A stretch of DNA of 64,000 bases, from NCBI RefSeq assembly GCF_014646515.1, contig NZ_BMNK01000005.1:452270-516269 (forward strand), written 5' to 3'. The notes below the pieces were generated by a model that did no database searches, was not told where the DNA came from, and was given only the letters and a program-made list of their open reading frames with translations. Positions 1-8,238 of the stretch are shown piece by piece. How positions within the stretch are numbered: the stretch's first letter is position 1; each line of letters starts with the position of its first letter. The position numbers and the translations under genes are program-made. Source of the stretch: Nonomuraea glycinis (GTDB lineage Bacteria > Actinomycetota > Actinomycetes > Streptosporangiales > Streptosporangiaceae).

Positions 1-372
1 CCGAAATATCGGCATAATAGGCCGAAAATCATGCGAAATGCTCGTTGTATTCCGCCGCCCGGTTCCCTTCGGTCCGGTCGCCGGATCGTCCCGTCGCGCC
101 GAGGCGGGTACGGTCCGCGAGTGCCACCCGGGCAGCACGCCTGGGCGGCGGAGCACTTCCGCGTCCGGCCAAGGCCGAACAGCCTCGCACAGGCGGGCGG
201 CGAACTGGGGAACCCTCGACCCACATCACGGGGCACTCTCAGCGACTTCGACGTGTTCGTTCGCCATGCCGCTTGTATGCGGTTCCCATGCCAGAGCCTC
301 CTACATTGATCCGTATCCCAGCGTTCGGCCCCTTTGAAAAGAGGGAGCCGTCATGAGAAAGAGGGTCAATCG
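1..372. other. Non-coding region upstream of the Cys-rich peptide gene
   Basis: No convincing gene was found here. The open frames lack ribosome binding sites and protein-like composition. The first 45 bases are AT-rich for this DNA and contain a short dyad (CCGA-AATA-TCGG at 1-12), so a promoter or the end of a regulatory region is plausible. I could not assign -35/-10 boxes with confidence. Confidence 0.5.
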
Positions 373-669
373 ATGGTTCGAACCGTTCGGTCGTTCGCCG
401 ACCGACTGCTGGAGAGTCTGGTCCCCAGCACGAAGGCGCAGGCGATGGCATGCGTCGAAAGCTGGCAGCAGATCTCCTGCCCTCCGGTGGGGGGCGCCCC
501 GTACAACCAGATCGGTTTGCGGCGGATCAAGGTCTGCGACGGTGTGACGCAGGTACTGGAGACGCTGCCGTGCGGCACGCCGATCTGTGGTGGGAACACC
601 TCACAGTACGGGCCGTGGGTCCCCTACCACCCGTGCCCGCCTTCCCCCTGCCCGCCGTTCCTGTGCTGA
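373..669 (+). CDS. Small cysteine-rich secreted peptide (precursor)
   Basis: A 98-residue protein with no family I recognise. The ATG at 373 follows GAAAGAGG at a good distance; the longer TTG-initiated frame from 334 has no better signal. Residues 1-24 look like a leader: basic and amphipathic, without a Sec-type hydrophobic core, ending in Ala-Gln-Ala at 22-24, which fits signal-peptidase cleavage. The remaining 74 residues hold all eight cysteines (27, 36, 55, 67, 72, 88, 93, 98), a Pro-rich C-terminus with Cys last, and the only two tryptophans (31 and 82). It is followed by a hairpin and then by MauE-like, MauD-like, ABC exporter and S26 peptidase genes on the same strand. I infer that those proteins oxidise, export and trim this peptide. 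Its final role (toxin, signal, enzyme subunit) cannot be told from sequence. Confidence 0.8.
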   Translation: MVRTVRSFADRLLESLVPSTKAQAMACVESWQQISCPPVGGAPYNQIGLRRIKVCDGVTQVLETLPCGTPICGGNTSQYGPWVPYHPCPPSPCPPFLC

Positions 670-746
670 GTTGAGCTGAGCCGTCCGGTGATCGGGCCGC
701 CCCGGTCGGACCGGTATGTGAGTGCCCTCCTCCATCAGGGAGGGAC

Positions 747-781
747 GGGGCGCCGCGACTGGCGAAGAGTCGCGGCGCCCC
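747..781 (+). terminator. Strong hairpin between the peptide gene and mauE-like gene
   Basis: A perfect 14-bp inverted repeat (747-760 and 768-781) with a 7-base loop. The stem is almost pure GC and can extend further with CCTCC/GGAGG pairing. No U-run follows. It lies 77 bases after the peptide stop and 19 bases before the next start. It could be a partial terminator or a 3' stabiliser that makes the peptide mRNA more abundant than the export genes. Confidence 0.75.
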
Positions 782-800
782 CTCCACATTAGGGGTTTCC

Positions 801-1337
801 ATGGAGTACGTCCTGGTCTGCTGCCGGCTGCTGGTCGGTGTGGTCTTCGTGGTCTCGGCGGCGGGCAAGCTGCGCAGCCGCGGGGCCTACGCCTCCTTCC
901 GCGCCGCCGCCGGTGAACTGGCGCCGCGGCTGCCCTTGGTGCCCGGGGCTCTCGTGCCGCCCGCGGTCGTCGCGGGCGAGCTGACCGCGGCCGTGCTGCT
1001 CGCCGTTCCGGTCACGGTCGGCGCCGGGTTCGTGATCGCAGCGGTGCTGCTGGCCGCCTTCACGGGCGCGATCGCGGCGGCCGTACGATCCCGCCGGCGC
1101 GTGATCTGCAACTGCTTCGGCCCTTCGTCCACGCCGGTGGGGCGGGGCCGGCTCGTCCACAACGGGGCGCTGCTCGTCGCCTCGCTGACGGGGGCGGTGC
1201 TCTCTTTCGGCACCGCGTCCGCATCCCTCGCGCTGGAGCCGGCCGGGGTCGCGGCGGCGGCGGTCACCGGCCTGGCGGGTGCCGCTCTGGTGCTGCTCGC
1301 CGACGACATGACCGAGCTGTTCCGGCCACTCGTCTGA
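801..1337 (+). CDS. MauE/DoxX-type redox membrane protein
   Basis: A 178-residue integral membrane protein with about four hydrophobic segments (roughly residues 3-22, 50-70, 72-95 and 122-170). It resembles MauE, the membrane partner needed for disulfide formation in the small subunit of methylamine dehydrogenase. The loop after the third segment carries Cys103-Asn-Cys105-Phe-Gly, the C-x-C-F-G motif of this family, and an additional pair Cys7-Cys8 lies in the first helix. It is followed by a MauD-like thioredoxin-fold gene, the classical MauE/MauD pairing. I infer that it shuttles electrons across the membrane for oxidation of the upstream eight-cysteine peptide. The ATG at 801 follows the hairpin closely and has only a weak ribosome binding site. 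Confidence 0.8.
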   Translation: MEYVLVCCRLLVGVVFVVSAAGKLRSRGAYASFRAAAGELAPRLPLVPGALVPPAVVAGELTAAVLLAVPVTVGAGFVIAAVLLAAFTGAIAAAVRSRRRVICNCFGPSSTPVGRGRLVHNGALLVASLTGAVLSFGTASASLALEPAGVAAAAVTGLAGAALVLLADDMTELFRPLV

Positions 1338-1387
1338 CCGTCGCGGACAACGACGCACGGGCAACCGTGGAACTACAGAGGATGATC

Positions 1388-1963
1388 ATGTCGAATATCG
1401 TTGTGGTGCTCGTCGGCGCAGTCGTGGTGCTGTGCGTGCTCAATCTCGTACTCACCGTGGGAGTGGCCCGGCTGCTGCGTGCGCAGGGGGAGTTGCTGTC
1501 CCGGCGAGCCGCTCCGCCCCCGGCCGGCCATCCGCTGCCCGGTGGTTCTTTCGTGGTCATGCGCGAAGCGGGGGAGCGGCTGGGCGCCTTCCGTACCGCC
1601 GCCACGGACGGTACGCCTCTCGACGAGGGGTTCTTCGCCGATGCGTCGACCCTCGTCGCCGCGTTCTCCGTCGGATGCCCCGCCTGCGACGAGAGGCTTC
1701 CCGAGTTCATCAGGTTCGCCCCGGCCTTCGCCGGCCGTGAGCGCGTGCTCGCCCTCGTGGTCGGCACCGACGGCGCCGCCGAGAAGGCCGCGCTCCTGGA
1801 GCCGGTGGCCACCGTGGTGGTGGAGAAGATCCACGGCGGGCCGGTGTGCGGGTCGCTGGGGGTCAAGGCCTATCCGGCGCTGGCGATCGTCGACCCCGGC
1901 GGCGTCGTCCGCGCCTCCGGCACCCTGATCCAGGACGCGGCGGCCGCTCTGGAAACGGTCTGA
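1388..1963 (+). CDS. MauD/TlpA-like membrane-anchored thiol-disulfide protein
   Basis: A 191-residue protein with one N-terminal membrane anchor (about residues 4-27) and a thioredoxin-like domain outside the membrane. The active site is Cys97-Pro-Ala-Cys100 in a G-C-P-A-C-D-E context, as in MauD and TlpA relatives, and a likely cis-proline lies in K-A-Y-P near the end. The ATG at 1388 is chosen because AGAGGA precedes it by about six bases; an upstream GTG at 1367 would add seven residues. It sits 50 bases after the MauE-like gene and three bases before the ABC transporter. The likely job is to oxidise or isomerise disulfides in the exported peptide using the neighbouring MauE-like protein. 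Confidence 0.82.
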   Translation: MSNIVVVLVGAVVVLCVLNLVLTVGVARLLRAQGELLSRRAAPPPAGHPLPGGSFVVMREAGERLGAFRTAATDGTPLDEGFFADASTLVAAFSVGCPACDERLPEFIRFAPAFAGRERVLALVVGTDGAAEKAALLEPVATVVVEKIHGGPVCGSLGVKAYPALAIVDPGGVVRASGTLIQDAAAALETV

Positions 1964-1966
1964 CCC

Positions 1967-3790
1967 ATGCGGAAGATCATTCTCGCGTTACGGCTGAGTT
2001 GGCAGGCCAGCCCGCTGTTCACCGCGGTCTTCGTCACGCTCACGCTGGCCACCTCGCCGGCACCGGTCGTGACGGCCTGGCTGACCAAACTGGTGCTGGA
2101 CGACATCACCGCCGGAGCCCTTCCCGCCACGGTGGCGGAAAAAGGCATCGCGCTCGCCGTCACGATCCTGGTGACCGGTCTGATTCCGCACGTCACCCAG
2201 TACGCCTCCCGTGAGATCGAACGCCGCGTCGGACTCCGGGCCCAGGAACGCCTGTTCATCACGGCCGAGAGCTTCGTGGGCATGGCCCGTTTCGAGGACC
2301 CGGTCTTTCTCAACCGGATGCAGATGGCACTGCTGCACGGCGCCACCACCCCCGGGGCGATGGTCACCGCCGTCCTGTCGATCGTCCGCGCGGTCGTCAC
2401 CGGACTGGGCTTCCTGGGGTCGCTGCTGGTCATCTCCCCCTGGCTGCCCGCGCTGATCCTCGCCTCAGTCCTGCCGATGCTGGCCGTGGAGCTGTCGCTG
2501 GCCCGCCGCCGGGCCGGTCTGTCGTGGCGGCTGAGCCCGATCGAACGCCGGGAGATGTTCTTTCGCGACCTGTTGACCAACGCGCAGGCCGCCAAGGAGA
2601 TTCGCCTGTTCGGCATCGGCACCTACCTGCGCGAGCTCATGACGGCCCAGCGGCGCCTGGCCGACAGGGAGAACCGCCGGATGGACCGCCGCGAGGTCGG
2701 CGTCCAGGCGCTGATCGGTCTGGGGAGCGCCGTGGTGTCGGGTGGGGCGCTGCTGTGGGCGGTGCTGGCCGCCGCCGGCGGCCGGATCAGCGTCGGTGAC
2801 ATCTCGCTGCTGGTCGCCTCGGTGGCCGGCGTGCAGAGCGCGAGTGTGTCACTGGTGCACACCATCGCCCAGTGCCACCGTCAACTGTTGCTGTTCGATC
2901 ACTACGTGCAGGTGACCGCCGCCGGACCCGACCTGCCCATCGCCCCCTCGCCCCGGGCGATCGCGCCTTTGGCACGCGGGATCGTCTTCCGCGATGTCTG
3001 GTTCCGTTACTCTCCCGACCATCCCTGGGCGCTGCGTGGCCTCGACCTGACCATCCCGCGGGGCCGGACAGTGGGTCTGATCGGCCGGAACGGCGCGGGC
3101 AAGAGCACCTTGATCAAACTCCTGTGCCGGATGTACGACCCCGAGCGCGGCTCGATTCTGTGGGACGGCGTCGACCTGCGCGAACTGGACCCCGCCGAAC
3201 TGCGTGCCCGCATCGGCGTGGTGTTCCAGGACTACATGGAGTACGACCTGACCGCGGCCGAGAACATCGGCCTGGGCGATCTGGAGCGCCTGCACGACCG
3301 CGAGCGCGTCACCGCCGCGGCCGCCGACGCCGGAGCGCACGCGTTCGTCAGCCGCCTGCCCCGCTCCTACGACACCCTGCTGTCACGACTGTTCTTCCAG
3401 GGGGAGGAGACCGCCGAGGACACCTCCGGCGCCATCGGCGTGACTCTGTCGGGCGGCCAGTGGCAGCGGCTGGCCCTGGCTCGCGCGCACCTGCGTGCCG
3501 GGTGCGATCTGATGATCCTGGACGAACCCAGCTCCGGCCTGGACGCGGAGGCCGAGTACGAGATCCACCGCACGTTGCGGCAGCGCCGGACGGGCCGTAC
3601 CAACGTGCTGATCTCCCACCGGCTCAACACCGTGCGCGAGGCCGACCTGCTGGTCGTGCTCGACGAGGGGACCGTCGTCGAGTCCGGCACCCACGAGGAA
3701 CTGGTGGCCCGCGGCGGCACCTACGCCGACCTGTTCTCCCTGCAGGCCGAGGGCTACCTGGAGGTCCTTCCCGGGCAGGCGGGCCGGTGA
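1967..3790 (+). CDS. ABC exporter, fused permease and ATPase
   Basis: A 607-residue half-transporter of the peptide/lipid exporter type. The N-terminal 310 residues contain about six membrane helices. The C-terminal ATPase domain has Walker A G-R-N-G-A-G-K-S-T, a Q-loop (V-F-Q-D-Y), signature L-S-G-G-Q, Walker B L-M-I-L-D-E-P and a switch His in I-S-H-R. There is no N-terminal C39 peptidase domain, so cleavage of a cargo leader must be done by another protein; the next gene encodes a signal peptidase and overlaps this one by four bases. The gene starts three bases after the MauD-like stop, indicating one operon. The Cys-rich peptide is the obvious cargo, by inference from position. Confidence 0.88.
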   Translation: MRKIILALRLSWQASPLFTAVFVTLTLATSPAPVVTAWLTKLVLDDITAGALPATVAEKGIALAVTILVTGLIPHVTQYASREIERRVGLRAQERLFITAESFVGMARFEDPVFLNRMQMALLHGATTPGAMVTAVLSIVRAVVTGLGFLGSLLVISPWLPALILASVLPMLAVELSLARRRAGLSWRLSPIERREMFFRDLLTNAQAAKEIRLFGIGTYLRELMTAQRRLADRENRRMDRREVGVQALIGLGSAVVSGGALLWAVLAAAGGRISVGDISLLVASVAGVQSASVSLVHTIAQCHRQLLLFDHYVQVTAAGPDLPIAPSPRAIAPLARGIVFRDVWFRYSPDHPWALRGLDLTIPRGRTVGLIGRNGAGKSTLIKLLCRMYDPERGSILWDGVDLRELDPAELRARIGVVFQDYMEYDLTAAENIGLGDLERLHDRERVTAAAADAGAHAFVSRLPRSYDTLLSRLFFQGEETAEDTSGAIGVTLSGGQWQRLALARAHLRAGCDLMILDEPSSGLDAEAEYEIHRTLRQRRTGRTNVLISHRLNTVREADLLVVLDEGTVVESGTHEELVARGGTYADLFSLQAEGYLEVLPGQAGR

Positions 3791-4239
3791 CCGCTCCGCT
3801 CGCCCTCATCCTCATGCCGCTCGCGGCCGGTGCCGCGACGGTGCTCTGGGCTCGCCGGAACCTCCTGGTGGCGACCATCTCGGGCACCAGCATGCATCCC
3901 ACCCACCGGCCCGGCGACAAGCTGCTGGTACGGCGTCTGCCCGCCGGCCGGATCCGCGCGGGAGACATCGTCGTGGCCGACATCGTGGCCGTCCCGGCGT
4001 ATGGGGCGGCGCCCTCGTCCGGCCCCGCCCCCAGCAGGGTCGTCAAAAGGGTCGCCGCCGTCCCGGGGGATCCCGTCCCCGCCTCGGTGCCCCGCAGGGC
4101 GGGCGAAACCTCGGTCCCCGAGGGGTGCCTCGTCCTGCTCGGCGACAATCCGGGGCAGAGCCTGGACTCCCGCCGGTTCGGGTACGTGCCCGCGACGGAC
4201 GTGGTCGGCAAGGTGGTCGGCGCTCTCACCGGCGGATAG
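3787..4239 (+). CDS. S26-family signal peptidase
   Basis: A 150-residue type I signal peptidase-like protein. The GTG at 3787 overlaps the ABC exporter stop in a GTGA arrangement. One N-terminal membrane segment (residues 3-24) is followed by the catalytic serine in S-G-T-S-M-H-P and the catalytic lysine in R-V-V-K-R-V-A-A-V-P-G-D. A third conserved box reads L-L-G-D-N-P-G-Q-S-L-D-S-R. The protein is shorter than LepB and resembles the small S26 proteases dedicated to single substrates, such as the one that matures nickel superoxide dismutase. The A-Q-A site of the eight-cysteine peptide is a reasonable target. No nickel SOD gene is present in the window. Confidence 0.87.
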   Translation: MTAPLALILMPLAAGAATVLWARRNLLVATISGTSMHPTHRPGDKLLVRRLPAGRIRAGDIVVADIVAVPAYGAAPSSGPAPSRVVKRVAAVPGDPVPASVPRRAGETSVPEGCLVLLGDNPGQSLDSRRFGYVPATDVVGKVVGALTGG

Positions 4240-4263
4240 CCGGAGAGAGCGCCCTGCCGATGC

Positions 4264-5106
4264 TCACCGGAACCGCCACCCGGCCCCGGCGGGAGACCCG
4301 GCCGGGGCCGGACCCCGGTCCTCGTCCTGAAGGCGGGAGGAGGGGCCGCGGATGGCGTCGTCGTCCCGGCGGAGCACGGAGAGGTGAAGTTCACGCAGTT
4401 CGGCGGAGGGGTCCAGGCCGAGGTGGTCGCTGAGTGTCGCCGTGGCGGAGTTCCAGGCCGAGATCGCGCCCGCCGCGTTGCCGCCGAGATAGTGCGCGCG
4501 CATCAGGTGAGCCCACGAGGTCTCCCGGAAAGGCGCCGCGGCCAGGACGTCATGGATCTCGGGCACGAGGTCGAGCGTGCGGCCCAGGCCCAGGCGGGCT
4601 TCCACCAGGCGCTCCCGTACCGTCAGATGCAATTCGTCGAGGGCGGCGAAGCGGGCCCTCATCTGCTCGGAGGCGGCGCAGTCCTGCCCCGCGGGCCCCT
4701 GCCACAGGCCGAGCGCCTCCTTGAACGTCGCCTCGGCCGCGTCGGTGCGGCGGGCGCGCAACTCGGCGAAGCCCTGGGCGGCGAGCCGCTTGAACCTGAT
4801 CGAGTCGACCTCGTCCGGCTCGATGAGCAGGCGATACCCTCCGCCACCGCCCCGTAGGGTGACCAAGCGCTCCCGCAGGGAGAGAGCCGTCAACTGGCGC
4901 CGTAAGCGGGCCATGTACAGACGGAGGTTCTTTCGGGCCGAGTCGGGAGATTCATCCCACAAAGACCTCATCAGCCGCTCTACGGGAACCGATCGCCCCT
5001 CCTCCAGAAGAAGGGCGGCGAACACTCCCCTGACCGGCGCCGACTTGACGCTCATGGATGTTCTCGCGTTCTCGATCCGTACGCTTCCGAGCAGGCGGAA
5101 CAGCAT
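4264..5106 (-). CDS. SARP-type pathway-specific activator
   Basis: A 280-residue Streptomyces antibiotic regulatory protein homologue. It has an N-terminal OmpR-type winged-helix DNA-binding domain (about residues 1-100) and a bacterial transcriptional activation domain (about 105-255) ending near H-L-G-L-D-P-S-A-E-L. It lacks ATPase or TPR extensions. The ATG at 5106 begins the canonical M-L-F-R-L-L-G-S-V core; an upstream in-frame start would add 39 unconserved residues. It converges on the signal peptidase gene and is divergent from the large LuxR-type regulator. SARPs usually control an adjacent biosynthetic operon, so it probably activates the peptide/export cassette. Confidence 0.88.
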   Translation of the reverse strand: MLFRLLGSVRIENARTSMSVKSAPVRGVFAALLLEEGRSVPVERLMRSLWDESPDSARKNLRLYMARLRRQLTALSLRERLVTLRGGGGGYRLLIEPDEVDSIRFKRLAAQGFAELRARRTDAAEATFKEALGLWQGPAGQDCAASEQMRARFAALDELHLTVRERLVEARLGLGRTLDLVPEIHDVLAAAPFRETSWAHLMRAHYLGGNAAGAISAWNSATATLSDHLGLDPSAELRELHLSVLRRDDDAIRGPSSRLQDEDRGPAPAGSPAGAGWRFR

Positions 5107-5553
5107 TCCTATGACCCCTTTGGTAATCGGTGGAACGGTTCTTCCGCCCGGGGCCGGAAAACGGGGGGCGGCCGTCCACGCTGACGGTGGGCCCGGGGCG
5201 GACCGCCGGTCCGCGGACGGCATGCCGTAAGGAGCGGACAGATGGCGGTTCGCCCATCAGCATGGGGAGGCCGCTGGGGAGCGGTCATGAGTGATGACTA
5301 CTCAACTTCCGGCCGGCACTGGCACCGTCTCAGGAGTTCCCTCTGCAATTCGCGTTGTTTCGGCTATCCGAAATCGAGGCCGATTGTCCGGATATATATT
5401 CTTCCGCCCCTGGATCGGGAGACAGGTTCAGGAAACAAATTCGATATCCTGATATTTCTGACATATGGTCTGAACGACGCTTGTGACAGAGACCGCACAC
5501 CAACGAATTCATCCCAGACGCCGAAGTCGCGGGACTGGCGGAGGTACTACGGG
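5107..5553. promoter_or_regulatory. Divergent promoter region between SARP and LAL regulators
   Basis: 447 bases between two divergent start codons. The part from about 5360 to 5490 is unusually AT-rich for this DNA, including GATATATATTC near 5392, and is the likely location of both promoters. The open frame running through it is only an in-frame extension of the downstream gene. I could not define heptameric SARP repeats reliably by eye. Confidence 0.5.
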
Positions 5554-8238
5554 ATGGGCCAGAAGAGCGTGCTGGGGCGTTGGCCGTTCGTAGGACGCGC
5601 GTCGCAACTGGAGAGGTTCGACGCGTCCCTGGAAGACCCCCGGGGCAGAGGTTTCATCGTCTTCGGACCCGCGGGAGCCGGAAAGTCCCGCCTGATCGAG
5701 GAGTGCCTGGAGCGGGCGGAGGGAGCCGGCCGGCGCATCGGCCGTGCGGTGGCCACCGCGGCCGCCGCCTCGATCCCCCTGGGAGCCGTCGCTCATCTGC
5801 TGCCCACGGAGGCGGACCTGTCCGATCCGGTCACGGGGTTCGCATCGGTGGCGCGACTGCTGTCCGGGTCCGGAACGAACCCGGCTCCGATGGTGATCGG
5901 AGTGGACGACCTCCACCTGCTCGACGCGACCTCGGCGGTGCTGCTGCGGCAGCTGATGGACGCCGGTGTGATCTTCCTCCTCGGCTCGGTGCGCTCAGGG
6001 GAGCCGTCCGGCCCGGCGGTGGCGGCGTTGTCGTACGGGGACCCGGTGCAGCAGGTGGACCTCGTCGATCTCGAGCGTTCGCAGGTCGAGACGCTGCTGG
6101 AACGGGTCCTCGGAAGGCACGTGGGCAGTAGCACGGTCGGCCGGCTGTTCACCGCCAGCGGCGGCAATCCGCTCTACCTGCGCGAGCTGGTGATCGGAGC
6201 GATGACCGGTGGGATCCTGACCTGCGACGGCGAGGTGTGGGAGATGGCCCCGGGCCGGCTGCCGGGGACGCGGCGCCTGACCGATCTCATCCGCTCCCGG
6301 CTCTCCGTCGCGTCGCCCGAGGGCCGTGACGTGCTGGAAGCCCTGGCGCTGTGCGAGCCGCTGTCCGTGGCCCAGCTCACCACCGGCGCCGAGCCCCGGA
6401 CCCTGGACGAACTCGAACAGGCAGGGCTGATCGTCATCCACCGGGAACGGCGGCGCACCGCCGTCCGGCTGGCGCACCCCCTCTACGGCGAGGTGCTGCG
6501 CGCCGGCATCACCACGCTCCGGCGGCAGGAAACGTTGCTGCGCCACCTCTCCCTGCTGGAGACAAGCGGGGCCCGGCGGCGTGAGGACGCGATGCGCCTG
6601 GCCACCTACCGGCTGGCGGCCACCGGAACGGCGGATCCGGCGCTGCTCATGCGGGCCGCGGCCCTGGCCATCCATACGCGCGCCTACGCCGGCGCGCTCT
6701 CCCTCCTGCGCGCCGTACCCGAAGAATGGCACGGCGTTCACTACCGGTTGCTCCTGGGCAAGACGCTGTACGAGGCGGGCGAGTTCACGCAGGCCGAGAC
6801 CGTACTGTCGCAGGCGGGCGGGCCGACCGGCGACGAGCAGGAGACGCTGCTCGTGACGGCCCTGCGGGTGCAGAACCTCATCTGGGGACTCGGAGCCTCG
6901 CGACGGACGGTCCGCGAGGTCATCGAAGCCGCCCGGCACCGGGTCACGAGCCCTTCCGGCCACCAAGCGCTCACCGCCACCGAGGCCGCCGGCTGCTTCG
7001 CCCTGGGGGAGTTCCCGCGCGGCCTCGACCTGTGCTCGCGCCTGCCCCTGGAATCCGGGCCGGGACCGGACGTGATGACGTGGCTGATCGCCGCGACGAC
7101 CAAGTCGGCGACGCTGGCGTTCCTGGGCCGAGGCGAGGAGGCGGTGACCTGGGCCCGGCGCGCCACCTCCGTCAGCGCGGCCGTCGACGCCGAGCTGTAC
7201 TCCATGACCACCCACGAGGCGGCGCACCAGTCCGTCCTCACGCTGGCTCTGGCGGAGAGCGGTCACCTGGCCGAGAGCCGGGCCGTGGGCGAGCAGGCCT
7301 ACCGGACGCTCGCTCACGGCCTGCCGAGCCCCGAGCAGAGACTCCTCGCCTTCCAGCTGGGACGTGCCGCGTGGCTGGCGGGCCATCCCGGGCAGGCCCG
7401 CCGCTGGTACGCCGAGCTCGCCCGAGCGGCACGCCCCTACACCGCGATCGTCCTGCCGCTGGCGCTCTCCGGGCTGGCCGCGTCGGCCGCGCTGCAGGGC
7501 GATCTGGACGCGGCCGACGCGGCCCTGGCCGAGTACGACCGGCTGACGTGCGCGGTGCACATGCCCGAGGAGCGGTTGGGCGTGGCCTGGGTGCACGCCG
7601 TCCGAGGCGAGCTCTCCCACGCCCGGGCCGTCCTCACCGCGGCGGCGGACGAGGCGCGGACACGCGGGCAGGTCGCGTTCGAGTCCGTCCTGCTGACCGA
7701 CCTCGTCCGGCTCGGCGGAGCGGGCGAGGCCGCCGGGCGGCTGGCGGAGATCGCCGAGGCGATCGGCGGCCGGTTCCACCGGGCGCGGGCCGGCCTGGCC
7801 GCCGCCTGGGTCGCCGGATGCCCCTACCGGCTGCTCACCGCCGCCGGGGAGATGGAGGCCATCGGCGCCGACCTCCTGGCCGCCGAGGCGGCCGGCGTCG
7901 CCGCCGGCATCCTGCGGCAGGCCGGTGACTCCCGCCGCGCCCGGGCCGCCGCGCTCCGCGCTCAGCTGCTCGCCGCCCGCTGCGAGGGGGCCAGGACTCC
8001 CGCTCTCGCCACAGGTGGCAGCGGCGCCCGGCTCACCCGGAGGCAGCAGGAGATCGCGCTGCTCGCCGTACAGGGGATGTCCAGCAAGGACATCGCCGAG
8101 CGATTAGGCATCTCGGCCCGTACCGTCGACAACCATCTGCGGCACGTCTACGTGGAGTTCGGCATCACCAACCGCGGTGAGCTGGCCACCCGCCTCAACG
8201 GTGAGGCTCTGTCCGGGCCGCGCTCCCGCGGGACGTGA
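5554..8238 (+). CDS. LAL-family (large ATP-binding LuxR) transcriptional regulator
   Basis: An 894-residue regulator. An AAA-type ATPase module is at the N-terminus, with Walker A G-P-A-G-A-G-K-S at 38-45 and Walker B M-V-I-G-V-D-D. A long helical sensor region follows, and a LuxR-type helix-turn-helix occupies about the last 70 residues (L-T-R-R-Q-Q-E-I-A-L-L, then G-I-S-A-R-T-V-D-N-H). Its length fits the family. The ATG at 5554 is chosen because GGAGG lies nine bases upstream; the open frame extends 104 codons further up without homology. It is divergent from the SARP gene. Its 3' end overlaps the oppositely oriented DUF2249 gene by 44 bases. Confidence 0.9.
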   Translation: MGQKSVLGRWPFVGRASQLERFDASLEDPRGRGFIVFGPAGAGKSRLIEECLERAEGAGRRIGRAVATAAAASIPLGAVAHLLPTEADLSDPVTGFASVARLLSGSGTNPAPMVIGVDDLHLLDATSAVLLRQLMDAGVIFLLGSVRSGEPSGPAVAALSYGDPVQQVDLVDLERSQVETLLERVLGRHVGSSTVGRLFTASGGNPLYLRELVIGAMTGGILTCDGEVWEMAPGRLPGTRRLTDLIRSRLSVASPEGRDVLEALALCEPLSVAQLTTGAEPRTLDELEQAGLIVIHRERRRTAVRLAHPLYGEVLRAGITTLRRQETLLRHLSLLETSGARRREDAMRLATYRLAATGTADPALLMRAAALAIHTRAYAGALSLLRAVPEEWHGVHYRLLLGKTLYEAGEFTQAETVLSQAGGPTGDEQETLLVTALRVQNLIWGLGASRRTVREVIEAARHRVTSPSGHQALTATEAAGCFALGEFPRGLDLCSRLPLESGPGPDVMTWLIAATTKSATLAFLGRGEEAVTWARRATSVSAAVDAELYSMTTHEAAHQSVLTLALAESGHLAESRAVGEQAYRTLAHGLPSPEQRLLAFQLGRAAWLAGHPGQARRWYAELARAARPYTAIVLPLALSGLAASAALQGDLDAADAALAEYDRLTCAVHMPEERLGVAWVHAVRGELSHARAVLTAAADEARTRGQVAFESVLLTDLVRLGGAGEAAGRLAEIAEAIGGRFHRARAGLAAAWVAGCPYRLLTAAGEMEAIGADLLAAEAAGVAAGILRQAGDSRRARAAALRAQLLAARCEGARTPALATGGSGARLTRRQQEIALLAVQGMSSKDIAERLGISARTVDNHLRHVYVEFGITNRGELATRLNGEALSGPRSRGT

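Noticed and set aside
2872..3786. In-frame extension upstream of the S26 peptidase
   Set aside because: It is the +1 frame of the ABC transporter gene; the peptidase family begins at the GTG overlapping the transporter stop.
3787..4239. Assignment of the S26 peptidase as nickel superoxide dismutase maturation protease
   Set aside because: No sodN is present and the gene overlaps a peptide exporter; the Nur/sodF locus is 27 kb away.
5995..7779. 594-codon open frame antisense to the LAL gene
   Set aside because: It is a high-GC shadow frame: Arg/Gly/Gln-rich, no family match, no ribosome binding site, entirely within a well-supported gene.
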